A stretch of DNA of 64,000 nt, taken from the NCBI RefSeq assembly GCF_000764305.2, contig NW_025939527.1, positions 435,583-499,582 on the forward strand, given 5' to 3'. Under the pieces are notes generated by a model. It was not told the origin of the DNA. It did no database searches and saw only the letters and a list, made by a program, of their open reading frames with translations. The position numbers were made by a program, and so were the translations under genes. Below, one piece after another: positions 1-13,843 of the stretch. The first letter of the stretch is position 1, and each line of letters opens with the position of its first letter. This DNA is from Hyalella azteca (taxonomy: Eukaryota > Arthropoda > Malacostraca > Amphipoda > Hyalellidae).

Positions 1-219
1 AGCAACCAATACTATTCATGGTGACTTCGGTCTTGAATATTTGAAAAAAAAAATTCAGGAAGAAACAACCTCGCATCGACAATCAACAAAGTTCGTTATA
101 CGGAATGTACTCCAATCCATAACCTCGTATTTGAACAACACTCACGGTGACATTTCCAATTTTCATTAAATGGTATCGGAGTCCTTGATACACGCTTAGT
201 TTAGTGAAGAAATGCCAGT
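1..219 (+). promoter_or_regulatory. 5' flank / presumed 5' UTR with short upstream ORFs
   Basis: AT-rich sequence upstream of the start codon. No convincing TATA box or initiator was seen, and the transcription start may be further upstream in another exon. Short ORFs start at ATG 105 (MYSNP, stop 120-122), ATG 170 (MVSESLIHA, stop 197-199) and ATG 212 (MPV, stop 221-223). The last overlaps the main start in an ATGATG/TGATG arrangement. Whether these lie in the mRNA is unknown. Confidence 0.35.
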
Positions 220-304
220 ATGATGACCGGAGGACATGGTTCATCAGTTTGGCTGCTGCTGCTGCTGCTCTTATTGGACATCGGGATTGGTGTCGCTGCT
301 GAAG
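220..304 (+). CDS. Exon 1: signal peptide of the sidestep-family protein
   Basis: Two adjacent in-frame ATGs (220 and 223) both have A at -3. The peptide MMTGGHGSSVW is followed by a run of eight leucines, five of them from a CTG repeat at 253-267, then DIGIGVAAE. This is a typical secretory signal with a plausible cleavage site around GVA-A or AAE. The exon ends at a consensus donor (GAAG|GTCAGT) in phase 1, and the leftover G completes a glycine codon with exon 2. The link to exon 2 spans about 30.7 kb and rests on phase, signal-peptide character and the lack of a better candidate, so it is the weakest join in the model. The CTG run could vary in length between individuals. Confidence 0.68.
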
Positions 305-1905
305 GTCAGTTTTAATTATAACTTGAAATATTATTGAGGAATTTACTGGGTCATGTTGTATGCAAGTGTATGAAATTCGAGTGATGAAATTAATTTGGTT
401 CAAGTCATTATCATCAATAACAAGGATCAGGGCAGCTACATGAGTCGTGTACTCACATTCTTTTATTTTCCTCTCCAAACAACTTCTCATATTTTTTTGG
501 AGCCTTTAAATCTATTTATTTTTTTTATATTCTTGGATTTTTGGTTTAAACAAAATGTTGCACTATATTTAGCATCAAGATTAAGTTTTAAATATCAACA
601 TTATTAAATTCGATTATTACTACTATTAGTTGAACATAAATTGTTTTTACATTTTTTATGAATAATCATGAACTTGTACAATTAAAGTATTTTTTTAATT
701 ATGTCAGAATTTGCCGCAGAAGTTAGTACGTTCTCTTATTGATCAATGTTGGTTATTTGTAAATAAAATAAACCTAGGTATTACTTGTTGTTTAAACTGC
801 GAGATTTGTTTCTACATGTAAAATCCGGCAAGGTAAACAACAGTGAGCGCGAAAGAGTTCAGGGAACCGTAAGTCGGTGAATTTCTATTTTCCTGAAATC
901 AATATTATTGTTGCTGCTAGCGATGTGAATAACATCACTCACAATTATTGCTAATTATTGCTTCTAAAAGATCTAGATTTAAAATTACTATAGTTTAATA
1001 TGGATAAAGTTCCCATGATTTGATTAGTTACTTGCATTTTTAGGTTTCTTTTTCAAAGGTCATAGCTGCGCGAAAAATTAAAACATCATATTTTCTGTTT
1101 TACATAACTATTTTGGTATGACCGTCAGTATGCTGATAAAACGAGCTTCTTAACTTTGAAAAATTGAAAAATTTCACATGTTCAACTCTCAAATTTTTTA
1201 TGTGCGTTGTAAAATTCATTCTCAGAAAAACCATCTTTAATAAGCATATTTATATAATTGCTGTACTTCGATTCTTGTACATGATTCTTCTAGGGACGAA
1301 AAAATTGTTCATTATTTAAGTATTCATCAAAAGAAAAATGCTACTGTACCAACATAAGTTAGCGCATTCAATATGAATAAAATATTTAGCTCTACTCATC
1401 AACAACACCATTAGAGATTTTGACCTAAGGTCGTTAATCAGCTTCATCTTGTTTTTCTTATTCATTTTTAAGATCGCGGATTATTCAATATTTTTGTGTT
1501 TATAATTTTTACATCGAATCCGCTTCGGTTACAAAATGCCTAATAGCGCAGCTGATGCATTATTATTAGTGTCTTTGCATTATTTTTAGTGGAAAATTGC
1601 AGAAAGGAATTGAGAAAGCATTTTTTATCGCGCCTCGAACAAAGTTGTTCCTCTAAGTATTAGGAGCTGAAACATAATGAGGAAATAAATTGTCTATCAA
1701 TAATTACTATGCTTTTATATGACATTGAAATATCCTTATTTACTATATGGTGTCAATCCAATGGAAGCAAGTCTATAAGTTGAAGTTAACAAGATCCGAA
1801 AACATTGACAAAGATATCAACAAAGGTTTAAATGTAAACGCTGTATGAAATCATTCATTGGCAAACGAAATTTTTTCGACATTAAATTATAAACGATCAA
1901 GAATC

Positions 1906-1931
1906 TTGGCAAGTATTCAAATACTTGCCAA
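1906..1931. repeat. Near-perfect palindrome, 12-bp arms
   Basis: The arms TTGGCAAGTATT and AATACTTGCCAA are exact reverse complements separated by two bases. It could form a short hairpin or be the core of a small decayed inverted-repeat element. No flanking target duplication is evident. Confidence 0.6.
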
Positions 1932-2181
1932 CATAATAAAATATTGTTAGCACCAACGCCGGCGCACGGCCCCGTAGATCTGCCTACAATGCAGGAAGCA
2001 CTTTACTCGCTCGAGTTCCTTTGAAACTCTATTCTGCTTACTAAAACTATTAACAAACTCTTTACTACAAATTTTAAAGTTTGGGCTCCTACTAAACTCT
2101 ATTCCTGTTATTTTTACGTCATATTATAAAAACTACAATTGCATTATGTGCTTCATGTTCGAGGAATCATCATGGGCTGGA

Positions 2182-2210
2182 AAATTAATTAATCAGTGAT
2201 TAATTAATTT
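2182..2210. repeat. AT-rich palindrome, 14-bp arms
   Basis: The arms AAATTAATTAATCA and TGATTAATTAATTT are perfect complements around a single G. The arms are made largely of TTAATTAA-type steps, so this may be a chance AT palindrome or a small hairpin element. Confidence 0.55.
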
Positions 2211-3433
2211 CCTCGTTAAAGATCGCTGTAACACCCCATTGATAATATTGCAGTTGACCCGCTCGCCCGTAATGAGCTCTCAGTAATTGACTTCTAAACT
2301 CTGGAGTTTTCTTTTCTTAGTCGCGTTCGATCAACTGATGGGATTCAGGTCTCATACACCAGGAGTCACGTTCTTTCCAAAAGTTCTAGCTCGAAAATCC
2401 TCTTGAAAGAACTGCTAAAGATTCCTCAGGAAAAATGTCTTCTTCTCTCCAATTGTTCGGCATTTCTCGGCAACTTGACTTGATCTTTCTGCTGAGTTTT
2501 CGAAAAGGAAGAAATAATGCAGAGGCGATCCTGCAGGTGTTAGAATTCGACTGGTTTAACACACGCTAATCCTCTGCAGGCTGCAGATGATCTCAATTTT
2601 GCCCTGAAAACATTGTGTAGAAATTATATGCAAGTTCACTCCAAATATTAGCTTTTGAGAAATGACTAGTCGACTGGCGTGTTTAAGTTATTGAAGTGAA
2701 AATAGACTAGATAGGACTGCAAAGTCGAATGGCGGAATTGAATAAATTGTGTGATTGAAAATGAATACTGTGATATGCCAGAGCAGCTGAAGAAATACCA
2801 TTTTAAGGATATCAATCATTAATTTTTATATGCAATAAACTAGTTTGCTAACACTCCGAGATGAGTTAAATCATGTCTTTGCAATCGCCTAATCATCAAA
2901 GTATAGCACATTGTTTATTTATTTTAGAAACGAATATTCCATATGGTATATTTGTCAAAATAAGCACGGCAATAAATAATGTTCTATGTTCTGCTCTTTT
3001 TGCTTTATTGGCATTAGACGTTATTGATACTCTTGAATTTTATTGTTTTGAATGTCTTCTGCAGCCTTTGATCAATGTTTCCATCCATCAGGGGCACTGC
3101 AGGTAAAATACTGGCAATTCACTATAAAGTAATAGGCGCATGATGTTAATAATTAAAATATAATTCTAGCTGAACCCAATTGATCTTATGATATTTTCAC
3201 ACGCTTTAATTTTAATGCATACGATTGAACGCGAAAAAAATGAGGAGGCGTTTTGAAGTCTAGCTGTTAGACTGCAAGTTAAGAGTTTTAATTAAGGTTG
3301 GCTTTAAAAATGTGGTCTGCGTGCACATGCAGCAGTTCAGAAAACGCCGGCCACGAAACGAAGCGCCTGCGATGGAGTGGGAAAACTTTCCTACGCAAGT
3401 AAAACTGGTCAATTAAGAGGAACAAATAAACTT

Positions 3434-3532
3434 GTAGAGAAAACAAAGTGTTATCTATGTAAAGAAAACCAAACGTTTTCTTTGTAAAGAAAGCAAAATG
3501 TTTTCTATGAAGAAAGACCAAATATTTTTTTA
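3434..3532. repeat. 25-bp tandem repeat, four diverged copies
   Basis: Units begin GTAAAGAAA and end GTTTTCTAT or similar. Three units are 25 bp and the last is 24 bp. The apparent 91-codon minus-strand ORF over this region is partly a by-product of the repeat. Confidence 0.6.
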
Positions 3533-6500
3533 CGTAGCGGACGAAATCATAAGCGCAAATCAAAAATTTTATTTTCAGCCTAAATTATTTCGTGAATCAC
3601 TACAAAATATTTTTCCCTTATTTTGATTTAACAAAAGATTCTATATATAATTGAGCTGCTAAATATTTTCCAGAATGTACAAATTTAGCAAGAAAATTCG
3701 CGATAAATGACTCGGACAACTTTAGTATTTGGTATTTGAATTTGGCTAAAAAATTAAAAAGGTAATTCTTGGCTTATGAACTTCTATGGCTTTCTCTGTT
3801 AGGATGATTACACTCAGGGATTTAAATTGCGTATAAATTATTGTGTAAATCTTGCTGTTAAGTTTCAGCTAAGTCATATGACGTTAAAAGATCCTGTAAT
3901 TATCCAGGAAAGACGACCGAGCTTTGCATAGGAGCTTGAATCTGGCCGTTGCTTTTACAGGCTTGGACGTCGCGATTTGAAAGCTCCCGACCAGCTAGTC
4001 GACGAAAATGCAGAGATTAATGGCACGCTACTGTTGCGACATGGGTTATATATTCAGAGATTGGTTCAGGAACTAAGTCTGATTAATAAATGAATTAAAA
4101 ATTGTTCTAAATCCTATTTCAAAACAATTTACATGAGTAAATAATCATTATGCTTTCCTGACTTGAATTCGCCTCTCACAGTCAATTTCGAAATTCATTA
4201 TTTTTCCGTGAAATTAAAAGTGGGAGCAGTTCTGAAATTACTCGGTGTCTCGAAATCTACTTTAAATCGGACCAATAGGGCACAGTTAATTTTTCAAAAC
4301 ATTTAGATTCCCATTTTCAATATATAGGTATTTCCAAAATACATCAACAACAACCATTTACCGTAATATTATTTAGTCAAGCATTATTTTCTCGCATTGC
4401 CAATATTTGTTTTAAACGCGGACACCTAAAGGAAACTCGAAGCATGGACCCAAGCGTTTATTTTATGCATGACCATGCTTTGATGCAGCAACTTTTATGG
4501 CAGTGGCACTCAGGAGCATTTGTTTCGGCAGCCATTAAAGCGGACAGGCTTGCACTGTCGACGACACAAACCTCCTCTTTTTAATTATAAACACTGGGCA
4601 AGTTTTCATGTTAACATCCAAGTTTACGAAGAGCTCGAGTTAGCCTGCAACTGACGAGCCCGATTAGCGTAGTAATGAGTCACATGGAAATTGATAAAGT
4701 TTCACGCACAAACCATGCTGTTCAGATGATGTGGTCTGGGCGAAATTTCGAAATTTAATTGTGTTCTGGTAAAATAAAACATATTGAGAGAATAAAAACA
4801 AATGAAACCCAAGTGCATTCCTGAGGCGCGTCATACAACATATCTTTCTTTCGAGACCATTAGGAATTGACTAAAAAATATTTGTCCTCCTCAGCTGACG
4901 CAATAGTAATACCTCCGATCTTTTAGTTACAAACGTTTAAATGAAAATGCAGAGCTACTGCTTCTCTAAGTCTTATTTTATAGTTTCTTTACTTTCTTTA
5001 GATACTTTTTTCATTTTTATGTGAACTTGGCCATTTTCACGAAGGTGTAAAACCTTACAAAATTTTAGTATGTCGACGTTTTTTGTATGGAAAGAGACTT
5101 GGATCTGATCACGAAAGTTTCCTTAAACTACAACATAACTTCCGACAACAGATCCAGCAAAAACGGACTCAAATCTTTTCAGACGTCGTAACGCTGTGTA
5201 TTCATTTGTAATGCTAAGCTGCATGAGGTCCACTTGACATCCAATGTGAAAAATTATCAAGCCTCTATGTAGTGGCCGACAATTTGAAATTAATCAATTG
5301 AAATTTCATTTTAATTGATTTTCGTCCCGCTGACCAGAGAATCTTTTAAAGAATAAATTTCATTACAAAGCATAAGCAAACATTTCAAGAAGTCAACGAA
5401 TAATTCACCAAATATTTTGAACAGAAGAGCACTTCTTAAAACTCATTGTTTGATGCCATTCACCTGTTTTCTTCCATGAAGCATCGTTCATAAGTGTGAA
5501 TGTAGGACAATAAATGAGATTTTTACGTTTTCGGTTGACGAACATCAAAGAAGTCTACTCTGAATTGCCTTGAAGCTGATGTTTGTTCTGTGTCTAAAAC
5601 TGGATCTACGCCAACCGTCGGTCCGGACGAATCCAGCTCCATAAGCTTCAATTTATTTCAGGAAACAACAATGTAGGACAGAAGTTAGCTTGGGTGCGTT
5701 TTGAATCGTGCCTTATGCCGGGGCTTCTGGCGCCTAAATAATATGTAATATAACCTCTGCATCCAGTGCTTCGTATCGCGTGCCGACGCCTTTATATAGA
5801 TGCAGTCTCTGTCACGTAGTTTATTTCTTAATATTCCGTGCAGTCAGTTGCCGTTTTAAATAAGTATATATTCGTCCCTCAGTGTTTTTTTGCTCTAAAT
5901 TGAAATCACTGAGCGAATGAATAATATTGGAAAGAAGAAAAGAGTGGTGCATTTCCAACAGTGGCACATATACTTAGATACGTGTTTTTTTATCAAAAAA
6001 TCAAAATTTTTACTAGGCATTCGATATTACTTTGAATCCTCCTCGCTTCGAATACAATTCTTTATTAACTGATTTTGAGAATGGAACAGTATGATAAATT
6101 TCTTGCAGCTATTGAGATAGGCAGTCAAAATACTGTCTTCTATTTTTAAGGTACACAATCTGCTTTTCATTTCAATGATTTAATATTTCTTACAAACCTG
6201 TGAGACGGAAAACTTTGCAAGGTATGCTCACGTCCATGTGGCTTGACGCCAGCAATATTTGACTACTCGGCCGCTGATTACGTAACTTTGACAAATTACT
6301 CTGATGTGCAAGAGTTCAGCAAGCTCAGCTTGGTTCTGAGAGCAAAATTTTCGAACTTGATCAAATAGAAAGAACTTTCGATAAAAATATCACTTCTGTA
6401 TCATAATTATACATGGGATTCGCAGTCAAAGCGTTTTTGCCTTCCTACTCGCAAAAATGAAGCATAAATTTTGAATGAATCATAAAATTGAGTTTTTTTC

Positions 6501-9500
6501 ATGACACAACTTCTACAATAAATATCATTTACCGGAATTAATATCTCAAATTATGCTATCCAAGGCTAGAGTTAGATGACCTAAGAGATTCTACACAAGA
6601 CAATGCAAACTTGCAATCAAAGTTTCAACGCCCTTTCTCGATAACTTGTTCCATATCACTCATCATATCAGACAGCTAAAGAATGAATTTATAAGCTCAA
6701 TTTTAGCTCGAAATCCTAATTTATGTTATTAAATAGCCAATTATAGGACTTTAGATCAATGTTAAGATTTGAATTACAAAAATAGGTTCTGAGAATAAAT
6801 TACCTTAATAATCAGATTAATCTTTCATAAACAACAATAAGTCATCAATTAATAATCATTCATGAATGACTGTTCAATTGATGTTTCTACAGCAGCTTCC
6901 AAGCCCATGCATGCGCAGCAGCAACAAGAACTTTCAATAAAACATAAACCGTTGCCTACGTACCGCGTCGTGATATAGCCTTCCACCAACCGCCTCATGT
7001 TGTGCCCAGGTTTTCGCCAAGGGGATCCTCCGGCATGAATATTTATCCACTCATGGCCCAAGAGTTGGTGCTCTTCTCCCGCCCTCACATTGCCATGCAA
7101 ATTTTAGCTCAGGTTCTCGCAATTAGATCGTAAACTAAAACAATAGCATCATTTTTCGGGCAAAGATGGCACCTCCAGACACAATTATGAGCGCTCGAAT
7201 AATGCGCGTTCCCAAACTCTGCCAACTTCGTGTGAAATTATTAAAACTTCTGTACATTCCTAAATACGTAGATTTTGACGTGACTTATGATACGGGTTCT
7301 TTTCAAAAGATTACTTTCGAGCATTAAAGTATTCTAAATATTTACAGTACAAATCAGTTTTAATAGAATACAATTTATTGAATGCAATTTTACTTCTATG
7401 AACATTTGAGAACATACTCCGCTTACTCACAAAAGCGATCCTGTAATAGATTTAGGATCGAAACATGGACGCTTTCAGTGAAGTGGCTTTCTTGAAATAG
7501 TGTTTGTTTTTATCAGATAATGAATTGCGATGATGAAATATGGAGAGTATCCGGTAATCTAAACAAATAAAACTTTTTTGACTTTTGGTGTGCATACGCC
7601 TTACATCGGATCTGACATTTCCATTGTAATTATCAGCTGGCTAAGAAATCCAAGTAAAACAATTAGCAAAACTCCATCGATGTTTGCTCAGCTTTTATTC
7701 AATAATTGAGTGTTATTTTTACCCAAGGTCGTTGAATTTGATCCAACGATGTCTGGTTGTATTTTACCAATCGAACGCATGGAACGCCCGTAATTGCTCG
7801 GATGTGAGTGTTTGGTCGCGTTCACTCTATCGCAGCCGCCGTAATTGAATGTGATCACATACGAAGTCTCGATCGTTGCCCCGATCGGAACACGAGACCA
7901 CACTCGAGTTCTTTGGTGAAGTGATTGCATCATCAAGAGCTTTAGATCACGTCTGAGACGACCAAGAAGCGCGTCTATAAAATGATATGGACTTGTATTG
8001 ATTGCGAGCTGCAAGTGCAGGGCTGTGGAATAGATCAGGAGTCACGGCTACATCGGCCTGGCGACGTAAGTGATGGCTTCATTAGAGCGTCTCTCGCAGC
8101 TTTTCATAAGCAAGTGATTGCTATTTACGAGCGCTGTGAACCTTTCCATTGAAAAGCGATTCGATTTCAATGGAAATGCTCGTGGCTTTCGGAATTCACA
8201 CTTGGATTCATGGCGGTGAATTCAATGACTATTTTCTCCCTCAAACGTGAAAAACAGCAATTTTACAACAAGTGATAGTTGTATTCCGAATAATGACTTC
8301 GCCCCGTATTATCAGATCGCTCATTTTTTGTTCACCTGCATTTTCTTCTAGGAGGAAATTAATTGATGAAGGTTAATCGAATATTTTAAAATCTGAGTGC
8401 GCACGGAACCAAATCGAGGAATTTTTTTACGCAAAAGAATTCTGTTGTTGAGAAGCATTTTTACTTTTATAAGATCAAGAGACCATGTTGTTAGTGTCGT
8501 CCACTATGGCCTCTGTAAGGCAGCTGCCAATGAGTTCTCTCTGGAAAAGGGCTCGTCGTGTTCTAACAGGTTCAAACAAATATATAACTTCAACACCTAG
8601 ACATGTCAACCAGCTTCTATTGTTGTTTATAAAACAATTTTATTTAGTTTCAATAAACAAAATTTCAACTGATGCCATTATATAGAACTATAGATCCGTT
8701 CGCATTACTAATTCGGTAGTGTACTGGCGCTGTCGCTCAGCAGCTATTAGTTTATCTCCATTAACGCTCCCTAATTTCGATTTCGTCACGCGGAATTTTT
8801 TTGGGAATTTTCCCTGTAAGGTCGAGGGGATAATTAGCTGCCGTCAACTCGCCCTTGTAATTCATGCAGATGAAGACTTCAAGTCTACAACAGCGCGCTG
8901 CTGCGTGCAAATTACCGCTTCGCTCGAACGCCATTTTCATGAGCAATTTTCAGCATTTTCCACCTTGTTCGTTTTCTTGTTCAAAAAGCTGAAAATTTTG
9001 ATAAGAATCTCCCTGAACTGAAATCTTTTTTTCCTGGTTGCGCTCTTCAACAGAACAATAACCGCGTACATTATTTAATTGGTTGGGAAATTCAAGAAAA
9101 CATTCTGTCCTTCCTGCTCATTTTTTCTATTCCTTAAGCTTATAAGCCTTTGAACAGGGAATATTTCTTTATTCTAAGATATGTCGGATATTTCGAATAC
9201 GTTCAAAATTAAGCATGTTCGAGTGTATTCAACCTTCTGAATTACAAAGCGCCGGTTGTTTTTGGCGTGTGAATGCAAGCGGCTATTCGGTGCAGGCCTT
9301 GCAATTTCTGTCATTTGAAGCCGTCGGAAATGTTCTTGTTTCGCAACGCATTACTGAAAAATCTTGCATTCGTGATATTCTTACATATACAAGAGAATGG
9401 CGTAATTCAGTGAAATTTTTAAAAATTGAATGTTTTTCACAAAATATTCGGATCACTGACGAAAAAAAGATATTATAAGATATATTATGTAAGCATTTTC

Positions 9501-12500
9501 TCAGGTTGAAATTAAAGACGCTTCAGCGGTATCAATGTCCTATATGTAAATCAATGTCAAATTCTGCTTCACCTTCCGATACGGCATTTACGTTTCAATT
9601 CTAATTAACTGGAGCCTAAATAATCTGCAAAGAATAGGTAATAATGTACCGAGCAGTCGGCAAAAAATGCAGAAATGAGAGGAATTGAAATATGGTGGCG
9701 AAATAGAGGTTTGCTTTGGGATTTATAGATAAGGCAGATAAAGTGGGAGATGAGTGGATGAGATTGTCTGACCCAAGATCCTATGGAGATTTGAGCAGGA
9801 TCTGTTGGAGCTGTTCTGTAGTGCAGGAGTGAGAGCCTTGATCTGTTCTGCATCAAAACACGCTTCATTTCAGAGCCTGGGAAATGCAAATGGACGCTCC
9901 GGAGTATTCGATGCTAAATTCAATTTTATAGCTCGGGATTACCTACTTTGTAGCTGTCAATGGAAGAACGGATTCTAAAATTTTTATTGTCGCGTGTGGA
10001 GGTCACCGCACTCACTCGTGTGGAGCACATCAGCTTTGATCCTATTACACTCGCATCAGTTTTGCCTGTATGCCTGCTGAATCCATTGACAGGAAATTCA
10101 ATCAATGGAATATTCTATCTTTCCTCATGTGTGCAGTCGCTCTCAAAAACACTTGGCAGATTCTTTGGAATATCATCTCTAGTCTTCAAGTGCTCTAAAT
10201 TTTCAATGGACTGAGAACAAAATGGTTGCAGTTGATCATACATTACAAGATTTGAAAGCACTTCAAAAGTCAAATAATGGCTTTACTTGAATACTCAAGT
10301 ATTTATTTTATTTAAATATTTTGCTTAATTTAATTAAGCCTAATCAAGGGAGACAAAAAAAAAAAGAGGTATATTTATCAGTTGGTGGCACCCATTGAGC
10401 CTGGATGCACTATTTGCTAAACTGTATTCCCATTGTTGTATACGGTATACCCTGTTAAAAATTCATGCTATGGCGTCAAAATATAAATAAAACTTGCTCA
10501 CGAGTTTAGGCGAGCCGCTAGGAACGCCCTGAATCACTTCCATGTAAATCTGCCGAAGGTGTTTTTATAAACGCTCAATTTTTTCGGAGCAGCCGTCGTG
10601 TGTTCGGACCTCGGCCATTTGCCGTAAGTAATGGCGCTATTTTTCCGAGGCTCAGCCCTGTGGTAGCACTGAACGATTCCTTCGATGAAAGATCTTAAAG
10701 CTTGTTTGTAATATGAATATCGGCTCGGAGAAAAATTGTAGCGTTTACTAAAATCCCAGCAGATTTTTAGAATAAATATTGGGGCTGCATGAAGAATGAG
10801 GACTCTGTTTCGAAAATCCATCCGTTTTGTTTATTGAATTTTGGGCCCGTCAAAAATATGAAACTTCCATTGAAATTCTGACTTGTCTATATTTTTAAAA
10901 TGAAAATTCGGTATTCTGGGTCAATTTGAACCTCCTTAAAATATCCTAAATATCCTTTTCGTCATAATGATAAGAAGTGTAAGAAAGAATGAGATTCATA
11001 CAAAAATCTTTTATTTTGTAATTCATATCATGTTGACGCATTTCAACCTCCAATGAAATCATAATTCATTTTACTTTGAATTTCTGGCATGCAGGAGCAA
11101 CTTTGATACTTTGACAAAATTTAGTACAAAATTCTGTTCGTCGACTGAATTTTGTGCAAATTGGAAAACTTTGTCCGCGTATGAAATTCGCTGCTGTTTT
11201 CTTGGAGCAAAAAGAAAATATGTATAAACCTTTGTCGAAAATTGATGCAGAAACTCAATTAAATTTCAGAAAGTATTAATCGAGTTTTTAAGGAAGCAAA
11301 ATATTTTGTTTTATTCGACATCGCTCAATGAAAAAGAGAAGGCTAATTTGTGCTGACTAAAGCTTTTTATGTTTTCTACAAATTATTATTACTATATTCT
11401 TCAAGTTAATTCCAAGCTGTTTTTATAAATAGTTTTATATTTATATTAAGATATCTTCAAATAGTCTATATTACGGCGCTTTCTATTTTGCTATTTTTTA
11501 CGCCTTATTTTATATTATGCAAATAGACATATGCATATATTAATCCAAAAATTCAGCTAAAAATTCTCTCAATCATTCTCTTACAACAAATTTTTTATCA
11601 TGACGATGACTGCCCTTAGCGCACAATCCAAATTTATGAAAATAAAATTTCCCTCTTATAACTGGCGTTCATAAAAATGTAATAAGAAGCCCTCCCGACG
11701 CACGCAAACGAGAATGTCTCGAGAATTGCATTCATGTTCCACCGCTCAGACCAGCGCGTTGCGGCGCCGGCGATGCCATGAGAGCGCGTGAAATGACCGT
11801 CGCTTCTCGTCGGTGTGCAATCACATTTATATTTTTTTCATCCGAGCAGAATGGAGAAAACTACCACGTTAACGCGGTTACTTTTTCTGCCGCGTTATTA
11901 AATCTTATTGTAGTGCGGCAAACTACAGCTTCTTTCGTCTGGGAATAAAATGTCGCAATCACATAAATGAAAAGTATTAGTTCTCTCTTTTAGTTTTCTA
12001 TATTAAGCAAATGAAAAAGATTTTTCAAAGGCATTTGGTATTCAGTTGTCAAACGGTAATTTTTATAACAAATTTGTTTACAGAAAATTACTTCTCTTGA
12101 AACCTGCCTTGTAACATTGGTTTGTAGGTTTTAAAATGCGCTATCATTCCCTTTTATAAAATAAGTTTGCATCGTCGCAATGATACAGCTTTGATTTTCC
12201 GAGTTCATCAAATAAAAAGCAAAAACAAAAATAGAAGTATTGAACTTATTTTCGATTTCAAACCTTTTTGCGAAAATAACTCGCTGTAAAATATTTTGAT
12301 TGGTTGCATTGATATATATTTATTGTCAAATCCCAACTATAATTTTACACTAATTACATATACTTTTATTTGACGACTTATCTAATAGAGAATTTTGGTA
12401 ATTTTTCAGTTCCTATTTCATACGGTCTCGAATGAATATACGAGTATTTGTTCTGGAATAAATAAAGACTAACTTTCGTGTTAACCAAATAAGCAAATAC

Positions 12501-12608
12501 TGTATATCACTAAGGAAATACCGACCTCACATCAACATAGCCACCCACATAATTTTAATTCAGTTCATCGGTGCTTGAGACACACCCGTTCGCTCGCCCC
12601 ACATGATT

Positions 12609-12666
12609 GGGTGAAGTCATGGTTGAATTAATATATGTATTAATTTATTCAACCATGGGGTGAAGT
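12609..12666. mobile_element. 40-bp hairpin element flanked by 9-bp direct repeats (mini-MITE candidate)
   Basis: A 40-bp segment (12618-12657) has terminal inverted repeats CATGGTTGAAT and ATTCAACCATG. It is flanked on both sides by the identical 9-mer GGGTGAAGT (12609-12617 and 12658-12666). A perfect 9-bp direct repeat next to perfect 11-bp inverted ends is what a non-autonomous DNA transposon with a 9-bp target duplication leaves, as Mutator-like elements do. The very small size also allows chance or a replication-based origin. Confidence 0.5.
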
Positions 12667-13492
12667 ATTGAAGCTCCGCACATTTTACAGCCACGCAGTC
12701 AAGGTTCCGCCCTCTGGTCAATGGCCACGCTGGTCAACTACAATAGCTTGTCTCGTTAGCAGAGTCTACCATCGAGAACTTTTGAGGGCTGGGTTATCCC
12801 AAATTGCGATGTCATTATTCTTTGTCAATAGCAATTATAACTTGTATCAGGTCGTGCGTGAAACTCTCGGCCGGCATACAAACCGAGAGCAAGGCTCAAC
12901 AATGGAGTGAATCCTCTGAAGCAAGCTTGACATATAACTCTGATCGCTCATTGACTTTGAGTTCATGGAACTCTGAGTGAATGGTCTTTGTGATCTCATA
13001 AAATGACAAAATATTGTTTTGAATTATTGTTATTGTTATTATACCACTGGCGTCAATTTTGTTATGGTACCTTCAGGGTCAGTTAAAAATGTATACACCT
13101 ATTAACTTCCCGCCTTTTTTTGCATTCATTTCTTGCCAATATAAGCACTTGACGCATGCTGCATTGACGATAACGATAAAAAATATATTTTCGTTGTCTG
13201 CGCTAGAGTGATATTATTGGGTGTTCAGATAAAGCATCTGATGAATAAGCCATGCTACGATCATTTGACTTTTCAGCAAAATAGCAAACAATTAATTGAG
13301 ATACTATATGAAACATCACAAGTTTCAGGACCGAGAAAACTAATGAATTGATACCCTCGAGTTTATTTTTGTAGTTGCAATAAGCACGATATGAAGACGA
13401 GATGTTGCGCTGGTGACGGAAATGAGTTAAAAAAAACTTCTGTCACTCGCTCTGATGATGCGGCAGAGAGTGAGCTACCGACTACCAATCTG

Positions 13493-13680
13493 TTCGTGGG
13501 CAGAGAGTAAGAAAATAATCACAGATCTCCACTGAACATCATTCCATTCGTGGGTAGAAATTGAGAAAATAATCACAGTTCTCCACTGAACATCATTCCA
13601 TTCGTGGGTAGAAACTGAGAAAATAATCACAGATCTCCACTGAAAATCATACCGTTCGTGGGCAGAGAGTGAACAAAGGA
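13493..13680. repeat. 54-bp tandem repeat, about 3.5 copies
   Basis: TTCGTGGG recurs at 13493, 13547, 13601 and 13655, exactly 54 bp apart. Because 54 is a multiple of three, the minus strand stays open across it. The resulting repeated peptide is a by-product and not a protein I recognise. Confidence 0.8.
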
Positions 13681-13843
13681 CCACAGATATTATCACTAAG
13701 CCCAAGATGAACAAATGAACAAATGTGGGTCCGCATTGAACTAGAATGAAAAACACTGACACGACACGACATCGCAGGGCTGCTGCAATTTGTTCGACGT
13801 CGCCTAACACAACCAAAATCTGATGAAGAATGCTGCACGCCCC

